DNA from: Raoultibacter phocaeensis
GTDB taxonomy: Bacteria > Actinomycetota > Coriobacteriia > Coriobacteriales > Eggerthellaceae
Direction: 5' to 3'
NCBI RefSeq assembly: GCF_901411515.1
Contig: NZ_CABDUX010000001.1
Location: 1,116,001-1,180,000 of the forward strand
DNA: 64,000 nucleotides
Part shown: one piece after another, positions 33,357-41,387 of the stretch
How the letters are laid out: each line of letters starts with the position of its first letter
How positions within the stretch are numbered: position 1 is the first letter of the stretch
Program-made: the position numbers and the translations under genes
Notes under the pieces: model-generated
Told to the model about the DNA's origin: nothing
Databases searched by the model: none
The model's input: the letters and a program-made list of their open reading frames with translations, nothing else

Positions 33357-34196
33357 ATGGATACGCTGGTACATACCGATTCAAAGGAAGGCCGAAGTCC
33401 GGCTCCGTCTGAAGCTCCTCAAACGGCGCACGACGAGCTGAGCCCGTTCTCGGAACCGGGAACGTGGACGCCTTCGCAGTTCAAGCCGAACGATTTCGCG
33501 GGTATGCGCGCCCGTGCGGGCGGGCCCACGAATACGTACGGCAACGCCAACCGCAAGAAGCATAACGTGCGCGAGTATACGCTCGGCGAAGAGATCGCGA
33601 ACTCGATCACGCACGGCATCGGCATCGCGCTCGCCATAGCCGCTATTCCCATCCTCGTTATGGTCGCGGTGGGACATGGCGGCGGCATCCGCCTGTTCGC
33701 GGCGATCGTGTACGCCGTCACCATGGTGCTCGAGTACACGATGTCGACGCTGTACCATGCCATCGCGGTCGAGAAGGCTAAACGCATCTTCAAGATACTC
33801 GACCATAGCTGCATCTATCTGTTCATCGCAGGCTCGTACACGCCGTTTTGCCTCGTATCGCTTGCCGATTCAGGCGGCGTGTGGCTGTGCGTTTTCGTGT
33901 GGGCAGTGGCGCTCGTGGGCGTTGCCTGCGAGGCGTTCTGGGTGTTTCGACCGCGCTGGATTTCGGCGGCTTTGTACCTGTTGCTCGGATGGTGCGTCAT
34001 CTGGTTTCTTCCGGCGCTCATCGCGGCCATTCCCGCACCGGGTCTGTGGCTCTTGGTCGGCGGCGGTATCTGCTATACGATCGGGTGCATCTTCTACGTA
34101 CTCAAGAAGATCCCTTACATGCATTCCATCTTCCATCTGTGGGTGCTGGCAGGCAGCATTCTGCAGTTTCTCGCCATCGCACTGTACGTGCTGTAG
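33357..34196 (+). CDS. Haemolysin III / PAQR family membrane protein
   Basis: This 279-residue protein has about seven helices after a hydrophilic N-terminal extension of some 70 residues. Family motifs are clear: EEIANSITHGIG, STLYHA, KILDHSCIYLFIAGSYTPF and a final MHSIFHLWVLAGS. The His and Asp residues in these motifs form the zinc site of PAQR/HlyIII proteins. Bacterial members are assigned roles in lipid homeostasis; lytic activity is doubtful. It starts seven bases after the upstream stop, so it is probably in the same transcript. Confidence 0.92.
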   Translation: MDTLVHTDSKEGRSPAPSEAPQTAHDELSPFSEPGTWTPSQFKPNDFAGMRARAGGPTNTYGNANRKKHNVREYTLGEEIANSITHGIGIALAIAAIPILVMVAVGHGGGIRLFAAIVYAVTMVLEYTMSTLYHAIAVEKAKRIFKILDHSCIYLFIAGSYTPFCLVSLADSGGVWLCVFVWAVALVGVACEAFWVFRPRWISAALYLLLGWCVIWFLPALIAAIPAPGLWLLVGGGICYTIGCIFYVLKKIPYMHSIFHLWVLAGSILQFLAIALYVL

Positions 34197-34204
34197 CCTA
34201 AGGG

Positions 34205-35596
34205 GTGAACCTAAGTAACGGTATGGATGTTGGCATAAGCATCGTCGTCACCTTTATCCTCGTGCTGGTGAACGGATATTTCTCCATGTCGGAGATGGCG
34301 CTCGTCAACGCGAAACGCGTGCTGCTTGAAAAGGATGCCGAAGAGGGCGATACGCGCGCCTCGCTCGCCATGGGCCTTGCGTCCGATTCGAGCCAGTTCC
34401 TCGCAACCATTCAGGTGGCTATCACGCTCGTCGGGTTCTTCGCTTCCGCCGCAGCGGCCACGAACCTCTCCGATCCACTGTCGCAGTGGCTTTCCGGCTT
34501 CGGTATCGGGTGGCTTACGTTTATCGCACCAGCCCTATCTCCGGTGCTCATCACGCTTGCGGTTTCCTATCTGAGCATCGTAGTGGGCGAACTCGTGCCT
34601 AAGCGCATCGCGCTCGCCGACGCTGAGAAAGTGGCGAAAAGCGTATCCCGCCCGATCATCGTGTTCAGCACGATCGCAAAACCCCTCGTGTGGCTCACCT
34701 CGGCTTCCGCAAACGGACTGGCAAAGCTCATGCGCATCAAAAGCGCCGATGAGCGCCAAGATGTGTCCGAAGAGGAAATCAAGTACATGGTCACCGACAA
34801 CAAGGAGCTGCTCGACGACGAGAAGCGCATGATCCATGAGATCATCGCGCTCGGTGACACGACGGTGCGCGAAGTCATGCAGCCCCGCGTCGACATGATG
34901 CTCGTCGAAGACGTCGAAACGGTGAAGCAGGCACTTGACCGCATGCGGGGGACCGGCTATTCGCGGTTGCCTGTGTACCACGAGGATTACGATAACATCG
35001 TGGGTATCGCCCACTACAAAGATCTCGTATCGCCTTTGATGGACGGCAAGGCCGATGAAGAGGTGGGAAAATACGCCTACGAGGCCATGTTCGTACCCGA
35101 ATCGAAGGATATCTACCCGCTTCTCTCAGAGATGCAAACAAATCGGCAACAGATGGCCATCGTCGTAGATGAGTACGGGGGCACCGATGGTTTAATTACC
35201 CTCGAAGACATCGTTGAGGAAATCGTCGGCGAAATCACCGACGAAACCGATTCGGAGAGCGAGTACGTGATCCCGGTTTCCGAAAACGAGTGGTCGATCG
35301 ACGGGCGGCTTCCCACCGACGAGGCTGAAGAGCTCGGCTGGCCGGTCACGGAATCGGACGATTACGAGACGGTGGCCGGATGGCTGCTCGATCGGATCGA
35401 CACAGTGCCCCAGATCGGCGACCAGTTCACGATCGACGGATATTCGTTCAAAATCCAGTCGATGCGACGAAGGCGCATATCGTCCATCAGGGTGAAGAAG
35501 CTTGATAACGCGCAGGGCGGTTCGGGTGGAACCGAGCCACGACAAACGGGTGGAATCGACTCGCCGGGTGGCGAGACGGAAGATAAAACCAGCTAG
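34205..35596 (+). CDS. CNNM-domain / CBS-pair (CorC-HlyC) membrane protein
   Basis: This 463-residue protein has an N-terminal CNNM transmembrane domain (about residues 1-200), a CBS pair (from TVREVMQPRVDMMLV to TDGLITLEDIVEEIVGEI) and a C-terminal CorC/HlyC domain. Such proteins are called haemolysin-like but are more likely magnesium or other cation transporters or exporters. GTG 34205 is nine bases after the previous stop; ATG 34223 is an alternative start. The NGYFSMSEMALV segment matches the conserved start of the family. Confidence 0.92.
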   Translation: MNLSNGMDVGISIVVTFILVLVNGYFSMSEMALVNAKRVLLEKDAEEGDTRASLAMGLASDSSQFLATIQVAITLVGFFASAAAATNLSDPLSQWLSGFGIGWLTFIAPALSPVLITLAVSYLSIVVGELVPKRIALADAEKVAKSVSRPIIVFSTIAKPLVWLTSASANGLAKLMRIKSADERQDVSEEEIKYMVTDNKELLDDEKRMIHEIIALGDTTVREVMQPRVDMMLVEDVETVKQALDRMRGTGYSRLPVYHEDYDNIVGIAHYKDLVSPLMDGKADEEVGKYAYEAMFVPESKDIYPLLSEMQTNRQQMAIVVDEYGGTDGLITLEDIVEEIVGEITDETDSESEYVIPVSENEWSIDGRLPTDEAEELGWPVTESDDYETVAGWLLDRIDTVPQIGDQFTIDGYSFKIQSMRRRRISSIRVKKLDNAQGGSGGTEPRQTGGIDSPGGETEDKTS

Positions 35597-35659
35597 CAGG
35601 TGCTTCGCTTATCCGTAAGGCGGCGATGCTCCGGCGGGCCGCAGACGGAGGGAGGCACG

Positions 35660-36616
35660 GTGGCAGCAGACAAACGATTGTACCGTTCGCGCGATGCGCT
35701 GATCGGCGGCGTATGCGCGGGCATTGCCGAATACTTCGACATCGACCCCATCGTTGCGCGCATCCTCGCCGTCGTGCTCACGCTGGCAACTGCGGGAACC
35801 TTCGCTATCGCCTACCTTGCGCTGTGGATCATCCTGCCGCTTGCCCCCGATCCGACGGCTCCCGTTGAGGTGAAGCCCGAATCGGTTCATTCGGAGACGT
35901 ACGGTCCAGTGTATTACGAGGCGCCCCCGGCTACCGAGCAAGCCGCTTCGCATGCGCCTACGGAAAAGGGACCGTACTACACCTATCCGGATGCCACGCA
36001 CTCCTACCCGACCTCAGGGCATGTTCCGCCCGAGCCCCCGACGAGCTACGGCGAAGCGCACGTGCCCCCTCAGGCTGCCGGGCAGGTCCAGCCTGCGCCC
36101 CCCGCAGAACCCGTTTCGGGTAAATCGGTACGCGTAGCGCTCTGGTTCGGCTTTATCTGCCTGTTCATTGGATTTTCAGCCCTGCTCGGGCATTTCATCC
36201 AAGATGTGTCGTGGTGGCAGTTCTGGCCGGTGCTGTTCGTTATCGTGGGCATCGGCAACATCGTCATTCCCGCCCAAAAGGGCAAGCGCATGTCGCAGTT
36301 CGTGAACGGGATCATGGAGATAGCCGTCGGTGCGGTGCTGCTGTGCATGTCGCTCGGCGTTGTGACGTTTTCGAGCGTGATCCCGATGGTCGAGAATCTC
36401 TGGCCGCTGCTTGTCATGATGGTCGGATTCTTCATCCTGTCCAATGCCTTGAAAAGCCCGCTGCTCGAACTGATAGGAGGCGCGTGCTTCGTCGCGTTCT
36501 GCGTGATCGGGCTTGTGTGGTTCACAACGCCGGGACCGACCGAGTTTCTGACCGTGGAGATTCCGTTCAAGGAAACCGTGGTCATCGATATCAACCCGTG
36601 GGACGAGAGACGCTGA
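35660..36616 (+). CDS. PspC-domain membrane protein
   Basis: This 318-residue protein has an N-terminal PspC domain (about residues 1-60: RLYRSRDALIGGVCAGIAEY, DIDPIVARILAVVL), then a proline-rich, tyrosine-containing linker (about 70-165), and four or five helices in the C-terminal half. PspC proteins act in envelope-stress sensing; the C-terminal helices resemble LiaF/DUF5668-like membrane regions. GTG 35660 is preferred because GGAGGGAGG lies just upstream. The stop TGA overlaps the next gene's ATG by one base. Confidence 0.87.
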   Translation: MAADKRLYRSRDALIGGVCAGIAEYFDIDPIVARILAVVLTLATAGTFAIAYLALWIILPLAPDPTAPVEVKPESVHSETYGPVYYEAPPATEQAASHAPTEKGPYYTYPDATHSYPTSGHVPPEPPTSYGEAHVPPQAAGQVQPAPPAEPVSGKSVRVALWFGFICLFIGFSALLGHFIQDVSWWQFWPVLFVIVGIGNIVIPAQKGKRMSQFVNGIMEIAVGAVLLCMSLGVVTFSSVIPMVENLWPLLVMMVGFFILSNALKSPLLELIGGACFVAFCVIGLVWFTTPGPTEFLTVEIPFKETVVIDINPWDERR

Positions 36617-37044
36617 TGAACAAGTTCTCGCACTATCCCAAATCGGCGCAGGTTGCCATCATCATCGGAGTCGGGTGCGTGCTGTTCGGCGTATGGAGGC
36701 TTCTCGGCGTGGCGTTTGGCTACGGGTGGTGGACGGCCATTCAAAAAACGGTGGGAACGGTGTTCTCGTATGCGTGGCCCGTCGCGCTCATCTGTGCCGG
36801 GCTCTACGTGGTGTGGGCTGCGCGGGCCGGTCGGCTCAAGAACGTTTCCGACGTCGATTGGAAAAAGCCGTTTGGGCGCAGCGTCACCGATAAGCGCATT
36901 GCCGGGGTGTGCGGCGGCATCGCGCAGTTTCTCGGCATCGATGCTACGATCGTGCGCGTGCTTGCGGTGATCCTCTTCGTCATCATGCCGGTGTTTACCG
37001 TGCTTGCCTATCTTGTTGCGGCTATCTTCATCCCCGAGTTGTAA
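36616..37044 (+). CDS. PspC-domain membrane protein with C-terminal domain
   Basis: This 142-residue protein has two N-terminal helices and a C-terminal PspC domain (KPFGRSVTDKRIAGVCGGIA then FLGIDATIVRVLAVIL). The domain order is the reverse of its upstream neighbour, so the two could have arisen from a shared ancestor by rearrangement. The start overlaps the upstream stop by one base (TGATG), showing coupled translation, so the pair probably works together in envelope stress. Confidence 0.87.
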   Translation: MNKFSHYPKSAQVAIIIGVGCVLFGVWRLLGVAFGYGWWTAIQKTVGTVFSYAWPVALICAGLYVVWAARAGRLKNVSDVDWKKPFGRSVTDKRIAGVCGGIAQFLGIDATIVRVLAVILFVIMPVFTVLAYLVAAIFIPEL

Positions 37045-37394
37045 CACCGTTCGATTCACCGACTGATAGCGGACGGCAAGGCGTGCATATCTTTCGCTCG
37101 TTTTTCGTCTGGGTTTCCGCATGCAAGTTCGCGACCTGCGAAGGTAGGTTCTTGTACACCATACTACGTTCGTGTTTTGCTTATGAACGGCCCCCTGCAT
37201 TTATAGAACAAACGGTGGAGGGCCTCCATATCTCGACCTCAAAAAGTTGGCTGAGCCGTGCGTTTTGGAGTAGAATACAACAAGTCAAAACAGCATAGAG
37301 CTATCTGGACAGCAATCCTTCTTACAACTTACTACGCTGTCACCGCCATAGGCGGCTTAGTTTTGCGCTGTAAAACGAAAGGCTTACGAAGGCT
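37045..37394. other. Intergenic region with candidate promoter
   Basis: No gene is seen in this 350-bp gap. TTGGCT (37247-37252) and TAGAAT (37271-37276) are 18 bp apart and could be the promoter of the wall-hydrolase-like gene, giving a leader of about 110 bases with a small CCGCC-ATA-GGCGG hairpin. I could not match the leader to a known riboswitch. Confidence 0.45.
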
Positions 37395-38189
37395 TTGGCA
37401 CAGAAACGATACAGCAAATCGCACAGACGCCCTGCGGTGATCGCCGGATTCGCGGCGTGCCTTGTGGTTACGGTGTGCGTCACGATCGGAATCGGCACAT
37501 CGTTCGCCGGCGCCGGCGGCGTGAACACCTCCGGGTTCGGTTTGGGTGATGCGGTTGCTTCCGAAGATGCGTCTTTGACCGACGTGCTCGGCGCGCCGTC
37601 CGATACGAGCGTGCGCGAGAGCACTCAGCTGTCCAATTCCGCCCAACGCGATATCACGAAGGGCATCGAAGCGATTGAGGCCAAGGAAGAGGCCGATCGC
37701 ATCGCCGCCGAAGAGGCTGCGCGCGCTGAAGAAGAGGCGAAGATTCAGGCGGCCCTCGAGAAGAAGGCCGAACAGGAAGCCAATAATCCTCCTGCCATTG
37801 ATTTGAGCGAAGTTGATTGGACGGTTGGCAAGGAAGCGTTTATCGCCGAGTGGACCGGGCGCATCGATGCGTACCTCGCCGGATCCCCGCTTGCCGGTCA
37901 GGGCGTGACGTTTGCCACGGCCGCTTGGGATAACGGCGTCGATCCGCGCTGGTCACCCGCTATCTCCAACACCGAAAGCTCGAAGGGCGCGGTGTGCTTC
38001 CTTCCCTACAACGCATGGGGCTGGGGTAGCTCTTCGTTCTCAAGCTGGGAAGAGGCTATCAACACCCATGTGGCCGGCTTGGCTAACGGGTACGGGCAAA
38101 CCATCACGTACTGGGCTGCCAAGAAGTACTGCCCGCCGAACTACGATAACTGGTTCCGCGATACGCTCGGTCAGATGCAGAGCATCTAA
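37395..38189 (+). CDS. Secreted or membrane-anchored cell-wall hydrolase-like protein
   Basis: This 264-residue protein has one N-terminal helix (VIAGFAACLVVTVCVTIGIG), a low-complexity linker, an Ala/Glu-rich probable coiled coil (about residues 90-130) and a C-terminal globular domain with TAAWDNGVDPRWSPAISNTE and FLPYNAWGWGSSSFSSWEEA. The C-terminal part resembles lysozyme-like or glucosaminidase-type wall enzymes of Actinobacteria; Glu in SNTESSKG is a candidate catalytic acid. Assignment to a specific enzyme class is not secure. TTG 37395 has GAAGG upstream. A terminator follows. Confidence 0.7.
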   Translation: MAQKRYSKSHRRPAVIAGFAACLVVTVCVTIGIGTSFAGAGGVNTSGFGLGDAVASEDASLTDVLGAPSDTSVRESTQLSNSAQRDITKGIEAIEAKEEADRIAAEEAARAEEEAKIQAALEKKAEQEANNPPAIDLSEVDWTVGKEAFIAEWTGRIDAYLAGSPLAGQGVTFATAAWDNGVDPRWSPAISNTESSKGAVCFLPYNAWGWGSSSFSSWEEAINTHVAGLANGYGQTITYWAAKKYCPPNYDNWFRDTLGQMQSI

Positions 38190-38216
38190 CGACGAAGAAA
38201 TAACGAAATGTACAAG

Positions 38217-38236
38217 GCCCGCGCAAGCGGGCTTTT
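38217..38236 (+). terminator. Terminator after wall-hydrolase gene
   Basis: GCCCGC (38217-38222) pairs with GCGGGC (38227-38232) around GCAA and is followed by TTTT. Confidence 0.85.
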
Positions 38237-38341
38237 GCGTGTCCTATACTGGTGCAAAGCCGCTTGAGCGCATGCCATGCGCAAGGCGGTTGCGAGGTAT
38301 GCGCATCTGCCCGAGGCGGCTGCGCAAGCGAAAGGATGGAA

Positions 38342-39001
38342 ATGAGCAACGTCATCGTCGTCGGGTGCGGCCGTGTAGGCTCGCAGCTTGCGAACATGCT
38401 ATCCGATAACGGCAGCAACGTCTGCGTGATCGACCGCAACCCCGATTCGTTCGCGAACCTCGGCCGCAACTTCAACGGCTCGGTGCTCCAAGGTCTCGGG
38501 TTCGATGAGGAAACCCTTGTCAAGGCCGGTATCGAGGAATGCGATGTGCTGGCGGCCGTCACCCAGCTCGACAACACGAACCTCATGGTAGCCGAGGTTG
38601 CGGGCCGGTTATACGGCGTGCCGCACGTGATCGCGCGCTTGTACAACCCCGATCACGAACGCGCATATATGCAGCTCGGCATCGATTACGTGTGCGGAAC
38701 CTCGCTTGTGGCCGAGGACGTGTTCTCGAAGGTCGTCGCGGGGCACGGAAGCCACCTCGATACCTTCGGCGAGTTCGAGGTGCTGCGCTTCTCCCTTAAC
38801 CTCAACGGGTTCGGCAAGAAGACCATCCGCGTGTCCGAGATGGAGCGCGATCACGACGTGCGCATCATCGCGTTCGAGCGCGGCGACGGTTCGGCAAGCT
38901 CCATTCCCACGCGCGATAGCATCCTCTACCACGGCGATACCGTGCTCGCCTGCGTGCGCCACGAGCTTATCGAATCGTTTTCCCAGTACATTCAAGATTA
39001 G
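38342..39001 (+). CDS. TrkA/KtrA-type potassium-channel regulatory protein (first copy)
   Basis: This 219-residue cytoplasmic protein has an N-terminal RCK Rossmann domain (VIVVGCGRVGSQLANML, then CVIDRNPDSF) and a C-terminal TrkA-C region (about residues 135-219). Such proteins bind NAD(H) or ATP and gate a Trk/Ktr potassium channel; no channel gene is in the window. ATG 38342 is preferred over 38336 for its spacing to AAAGGATGG. It is followed by a second TrkA-type gene after 11 bases. Confidence 0.9.
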   Translation: MSNVIVVGCGRVGSQLANMLSDNGSNVCVIDRNPDSFANLGRNFNGSVLQGLGFDEETLVKAGIEECDVLAAVTQLDNTNLMVAEVAGRLYGVPHVIARLYNPDHERAYMQLGIDYVCGTSLVAEDVFSKVVAGHGSHLDTFGEFEVLRFSLNLNGFGKKTIRVSEMERDHDVRIIAFERGDGSASSIPTRDSILYHGDTVLACVRHELIESFSQYIQD

Positions 39002-39012
39002 GAGCCTGCGCT

Positions 39013-39684
39013 ATGTATATCGTGATCGTGGGGGGCGGCAAAGTGGGCGAGTATCTCGCGAACGTGCTGCTCCAAAGCGGAAACGACGTCGCCATCATCG
39101 ACGAGAACCTGCAGACCGCCGATCGCCTGTCGGTGACGCTCGAGGGTCGCTACCTCGTCATCCACGGTGATGGGTGCGATTCGAAATATCAGGAGGATGC
39201 GGGCATCCGCAAAGCGGATATCTTCGTAGCCACCACCGGTCAAGACGACGACAACCTCGTATCGTGCGAGATCGCGCAACGCGTGTTCAACGTGCCGCGC
39301 TGCATCGCGCGCGTGAACAGCCCGAAGAACCTGCGCATCTTTCGCGAGGTCGGCATTGAGTGCGTGTCGTCGACGACGCTCATCGCGAACCTCATCGAGG
39401 AGGAAGCGCTGCTTGGCAGCGTGAGCATCGCCTCGTCGCTCTCGCACGGCAACGTTATGCTCTCCGAAGTGGCCGTGCCCCGCATGAAGTACCACAACAA
39501 CGAGTTGGGTATCGCGGTCGAGGATGTGCCGCTTCCCGAAGGCAGCCTCATCGCGGCGGTGTCAACGCCCGACGATGTCGAGGTGGCCACGCCGGGCACG
39601 CTTCTGTATCCGGGCGACAAGGCGATCGTGGTCGCCGACAGCAACATAATCGACGAAGTCCGCTTGGTGTTCAAAACCTTGTAG
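39013..39684 (+). CDS. TrkA/KtrA-type potassium-channel regulatory protein (second copy)
   Basis: This 223-residue RCK protein has the nucleotide motif IVIVGGGKVGEYLANVL and the acidic DEN at the end of strand 2, followed by a TrkA-C domain. It is a diverged paralogue of its upstream neighbour; two-gene TrkA tandems can form hetero-oligomeric gates. ATG 39013 has GGAGCC upstream. purB follows in the same direction 42 bases later. Confidence 0.92.
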   Translation: MYIVIVGGGKVGEYLANVLLQSGNDVAIIDENLQTADRLSVTLEGRYLVIHGDGCDSKYQEDAGIRKADIFVATTGQDDDNLVSCEIAQRVFNVPRCIARVNSPKNLRIFREVGIECVSSTTLIANLIEEEALLGSVSIASSLSHGNVMLSEVAVPRMKYHNNELGIAVEDVPLPEGSLIAAVSTPDDVEVATPGTLLYPGDKAIVVADSNIIDEVRLVFKTL

Positions 39685-39726
39685 TGTTTTCCAGTATCAG
39701 ATCGTAATCGTAAGAAAGGGCAGTAC

Positions 39727-41073
39727 ATGATCAATCGTTACACGCGTCCGGAGATGGGTGCGATCTTCTCGATGCAAAACAAGTTTTCCATCTGGAAGGA
39801 AATCGAGGTGCTCGCGTGCGAAGCGCAGGCCGAACTGGGGAAATCCGGCATCACGAAAGAGGAAGCTGCGTGGATTCGCGCGCATGCCGATTTCACCGTC
39901 GAGCGCATCGACGAGATCGAGAAGGTGACGAACCACGATGTGATCGCGTTCACGACGAACATGGCCGAGTACATCGACGCCGACGTGCCGCAAGGCCAGG
40001 AGCCGCCGAGCCGCTGGGTGCACTACGGCATGACCTCGTCGGACCTCGGCGATACGGCGCTGTCCTACCAGATAACCCAAGCCATCGACATCATCATCGC
40101 CGATATCAAGCAGCTCGGCGAGGCCTGCAAACGCCGCGCCTTCGAGTTCCAGGAGACGCTCTGCGTGGGTCGCACGCACGGCATCCACGCCGAGCCGATG
40201 ACGTTCGGGATGAAGTTCGGCTCGTGGGCGTGGGCGCTCAAGCGCGCTCAAACGCGCATGGAAGAGGCGCGCGCGGTTGCGGCATGCGGCGCCATCTCGG
40301 GGGCTGTGGGAACGTATTCGAGTATCGATCCGTTCGTCGAAGAGTACGTATGCGAAAAGCTCGGGCTCACTCCCGATCCGCTCTCGACCCAGGTGCTTGC
40401 CCGCGACCGGCACGCGCAGGTTATGGCGGCGCTTGCGGTTACGGCTTCCACGCTCGAATCCATCGCCCTGCAGGTACGCCTGCTCCAGCAGTCCGACGTC
40501 ATCGAAGCGGAAGAGCCGTTCACGAAAGGCCAGAAGGGCTCCTCAGCCATGCCTCACAAGCGCAACCCCATCACCGCCGAGCGCGTCTGCGGCCTCGCCC
40601 GCGTGGTCAAGAGCAACGCCCAGGTGGCCCTCGACGATGTGGCGCTGTGGTACGAACGCGACATCTCGCATTCTGGCGCCGAGCGCGTGGCCTTGGCCGA
40701 CAGCTTCACCGCACTCGATTACATGTTCGGAAAAATGCAGTGGATGCTGGACGGTCTGCAAACCTATCCTGCCAAGATGGAGCACAACCTGTGGCGCACG
40801 CGCGGCCTCATCTTCTCGTCGAAGGTGCTTCTCGCGCTTGTGGACACGGGCATCAGCCGCGAGGATGCGTACGTGATCGTACAGCGCAACGCCATGAAGG
40901 TATGGGAGGACATCCAGAATGCCGTAGACGGTCCCACGTACCGCGAGCGGTTGGAGGCCGATCCCGATGCCGCCGCCCTCACTCAAGCGGTGCTCGATGA
41001 GATTTTTGACCCGTGGGATTTCCTCACGCGCAAAGACGTGGTGTTCGATCGCCTGAAAGGGCTGGAGTTCTAG
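39727..41073 (+). CDS. purB: Adenylosuccinate lyase
   Basis: This 448-residue enzyme removes fumarate from SAICAR and adenylosuccinate, two steps of purine synthesis. It has the fumarase/aspartase-superfamily signature GSSAMPHKRNP at about residues 270-281, plus HYGMTSSDLGDTAL and the catalytic His region VGRTHGIHAEPMTFG. Length and motifs fit the bacterial PurB type. ATG 39727 is preceded by AAGAAAGGGC. purC and purL lie 6-8 kb downstream in the same orientation, with unrelated genes between them. Confidence 0.96.
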   Translation: MINRYTRPEMGAIFSMQNKFSIWKEIEVLACEAQAELGKSGITKEEAAWIRAHADFTVERIDEIEKVTNHDVIAFTTNMAEYIDADVPQGQEPPSRWVHYGMTSSDLGDTALSYQITQAIDIIIADIKQLGEACKRRAFEFQETLCVGRTHGIHAEPMTFGMKFGSWAWALKRAQTRMEEARAVAACGAISGAVGTYSSIDPFVEEYVCEKLGLTPDPLSTQVLARDRHAQVMAALAVTASTLESIALQVRLLQQSDVIEAEEPFTKGQKGSSAMPHKRNPITAERVCGLARVVKSNAQVALDDVALWYERDISHSGAERVALADSFTALDYMFGKMQWMLDGLQTYPAKMEHNLWRTRGLIFSSKVLLALVDTGISREDAYVIVQRNAMKVWEDIQNAVDGPTYRERLEADPDAAALTQAVLDEIFDPWDFLTRKDVVFDRLKGLEF

Positions 41074-41167
41074 CTGATTGCATAAGTGGTGGCTGGTCGG
41101 CCATGCGCTAAGCGGTTGGGCTGGCTGCAGGCGCAAATTTGAGGCTGCGAGCCTGATCAGAATCGTT

Positions 41168-41203
41168 GCGGGCCCATCGGGATACGAGTTCCGATGGGCC
41201 CGC
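41168..41203 (+). terminator. GC-rich hairpin after purB
   Basis: GCGGGCCCATCGG (41168-41180) pairs perfectly with CCGATGGGCCCGC (41191-41203). No T tract follows, so termination may need Rho or be partial. Confidence 0.6.
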
Positions 41204-41285
41204 GTGCGTTCCGGCTTCGAGTACGAAATCGCCTTTTGCTTCGGTGCGCTGCTGCAATAGCCTGAATGCATCAGTCTGCACGCAG

Positions 41286-41301
41286 TGTTTCACGTGAAAC
41301 A
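41286..41301. other. parS centromere site 2
   Basis: A perfect TGTTTCACGTGAAACA palindrome in the non-coding gap after purB; see the site at 194 for its role. Confidence 0.9.
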
Positions 41302-41316
41302 TTTGTTCGCTTTCTT

Positions 41317-41350
41317 ATTCTAATCATTTACACCATCTAATGATTAGAAT
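41317..41350. promoter_or_regulatory. 12-bp inverted-repeat operator candidate
   Basis: ATTCTAATCATT (41317-41328) and AATGATTAGAAT (41339-41350) are exact inverted copies with a ten-base spacer, 37 bases before the start of a probable DNA-binding regulator. An autoregulatory site is the simplest reading. Confidence 0.55.
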
Positions 41351-41387
41351 GATGATAAACTGATAAGAAAACGAGAAAGGAGCCACC

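Larger units (their letters stand above)
41074..41387. other. Intergenic region between purB and regulator gene
   Basis: The 314-bp gap contains the hairpin at 41168-41203, a parS site at 41286-41301 and a 12-bp inverted repeat at 41317-41350 before the next gene. Nothing else is seen. Confidence 0.6.

Noticed and set aside
37048-37060. GTTCGATTC resembling a tRNA T-loop
   Set aside because: No acceptor, D or anticodon stems can be built around it and it directly follows a stop codon.
37045-37394. Cyclic-di-AMP riboswitch before the wall-hydrolase-like gene
   Set aside because: Such switches often control wall hydrolases in Actinobacteria, but I could not find the conserved core in this leader.
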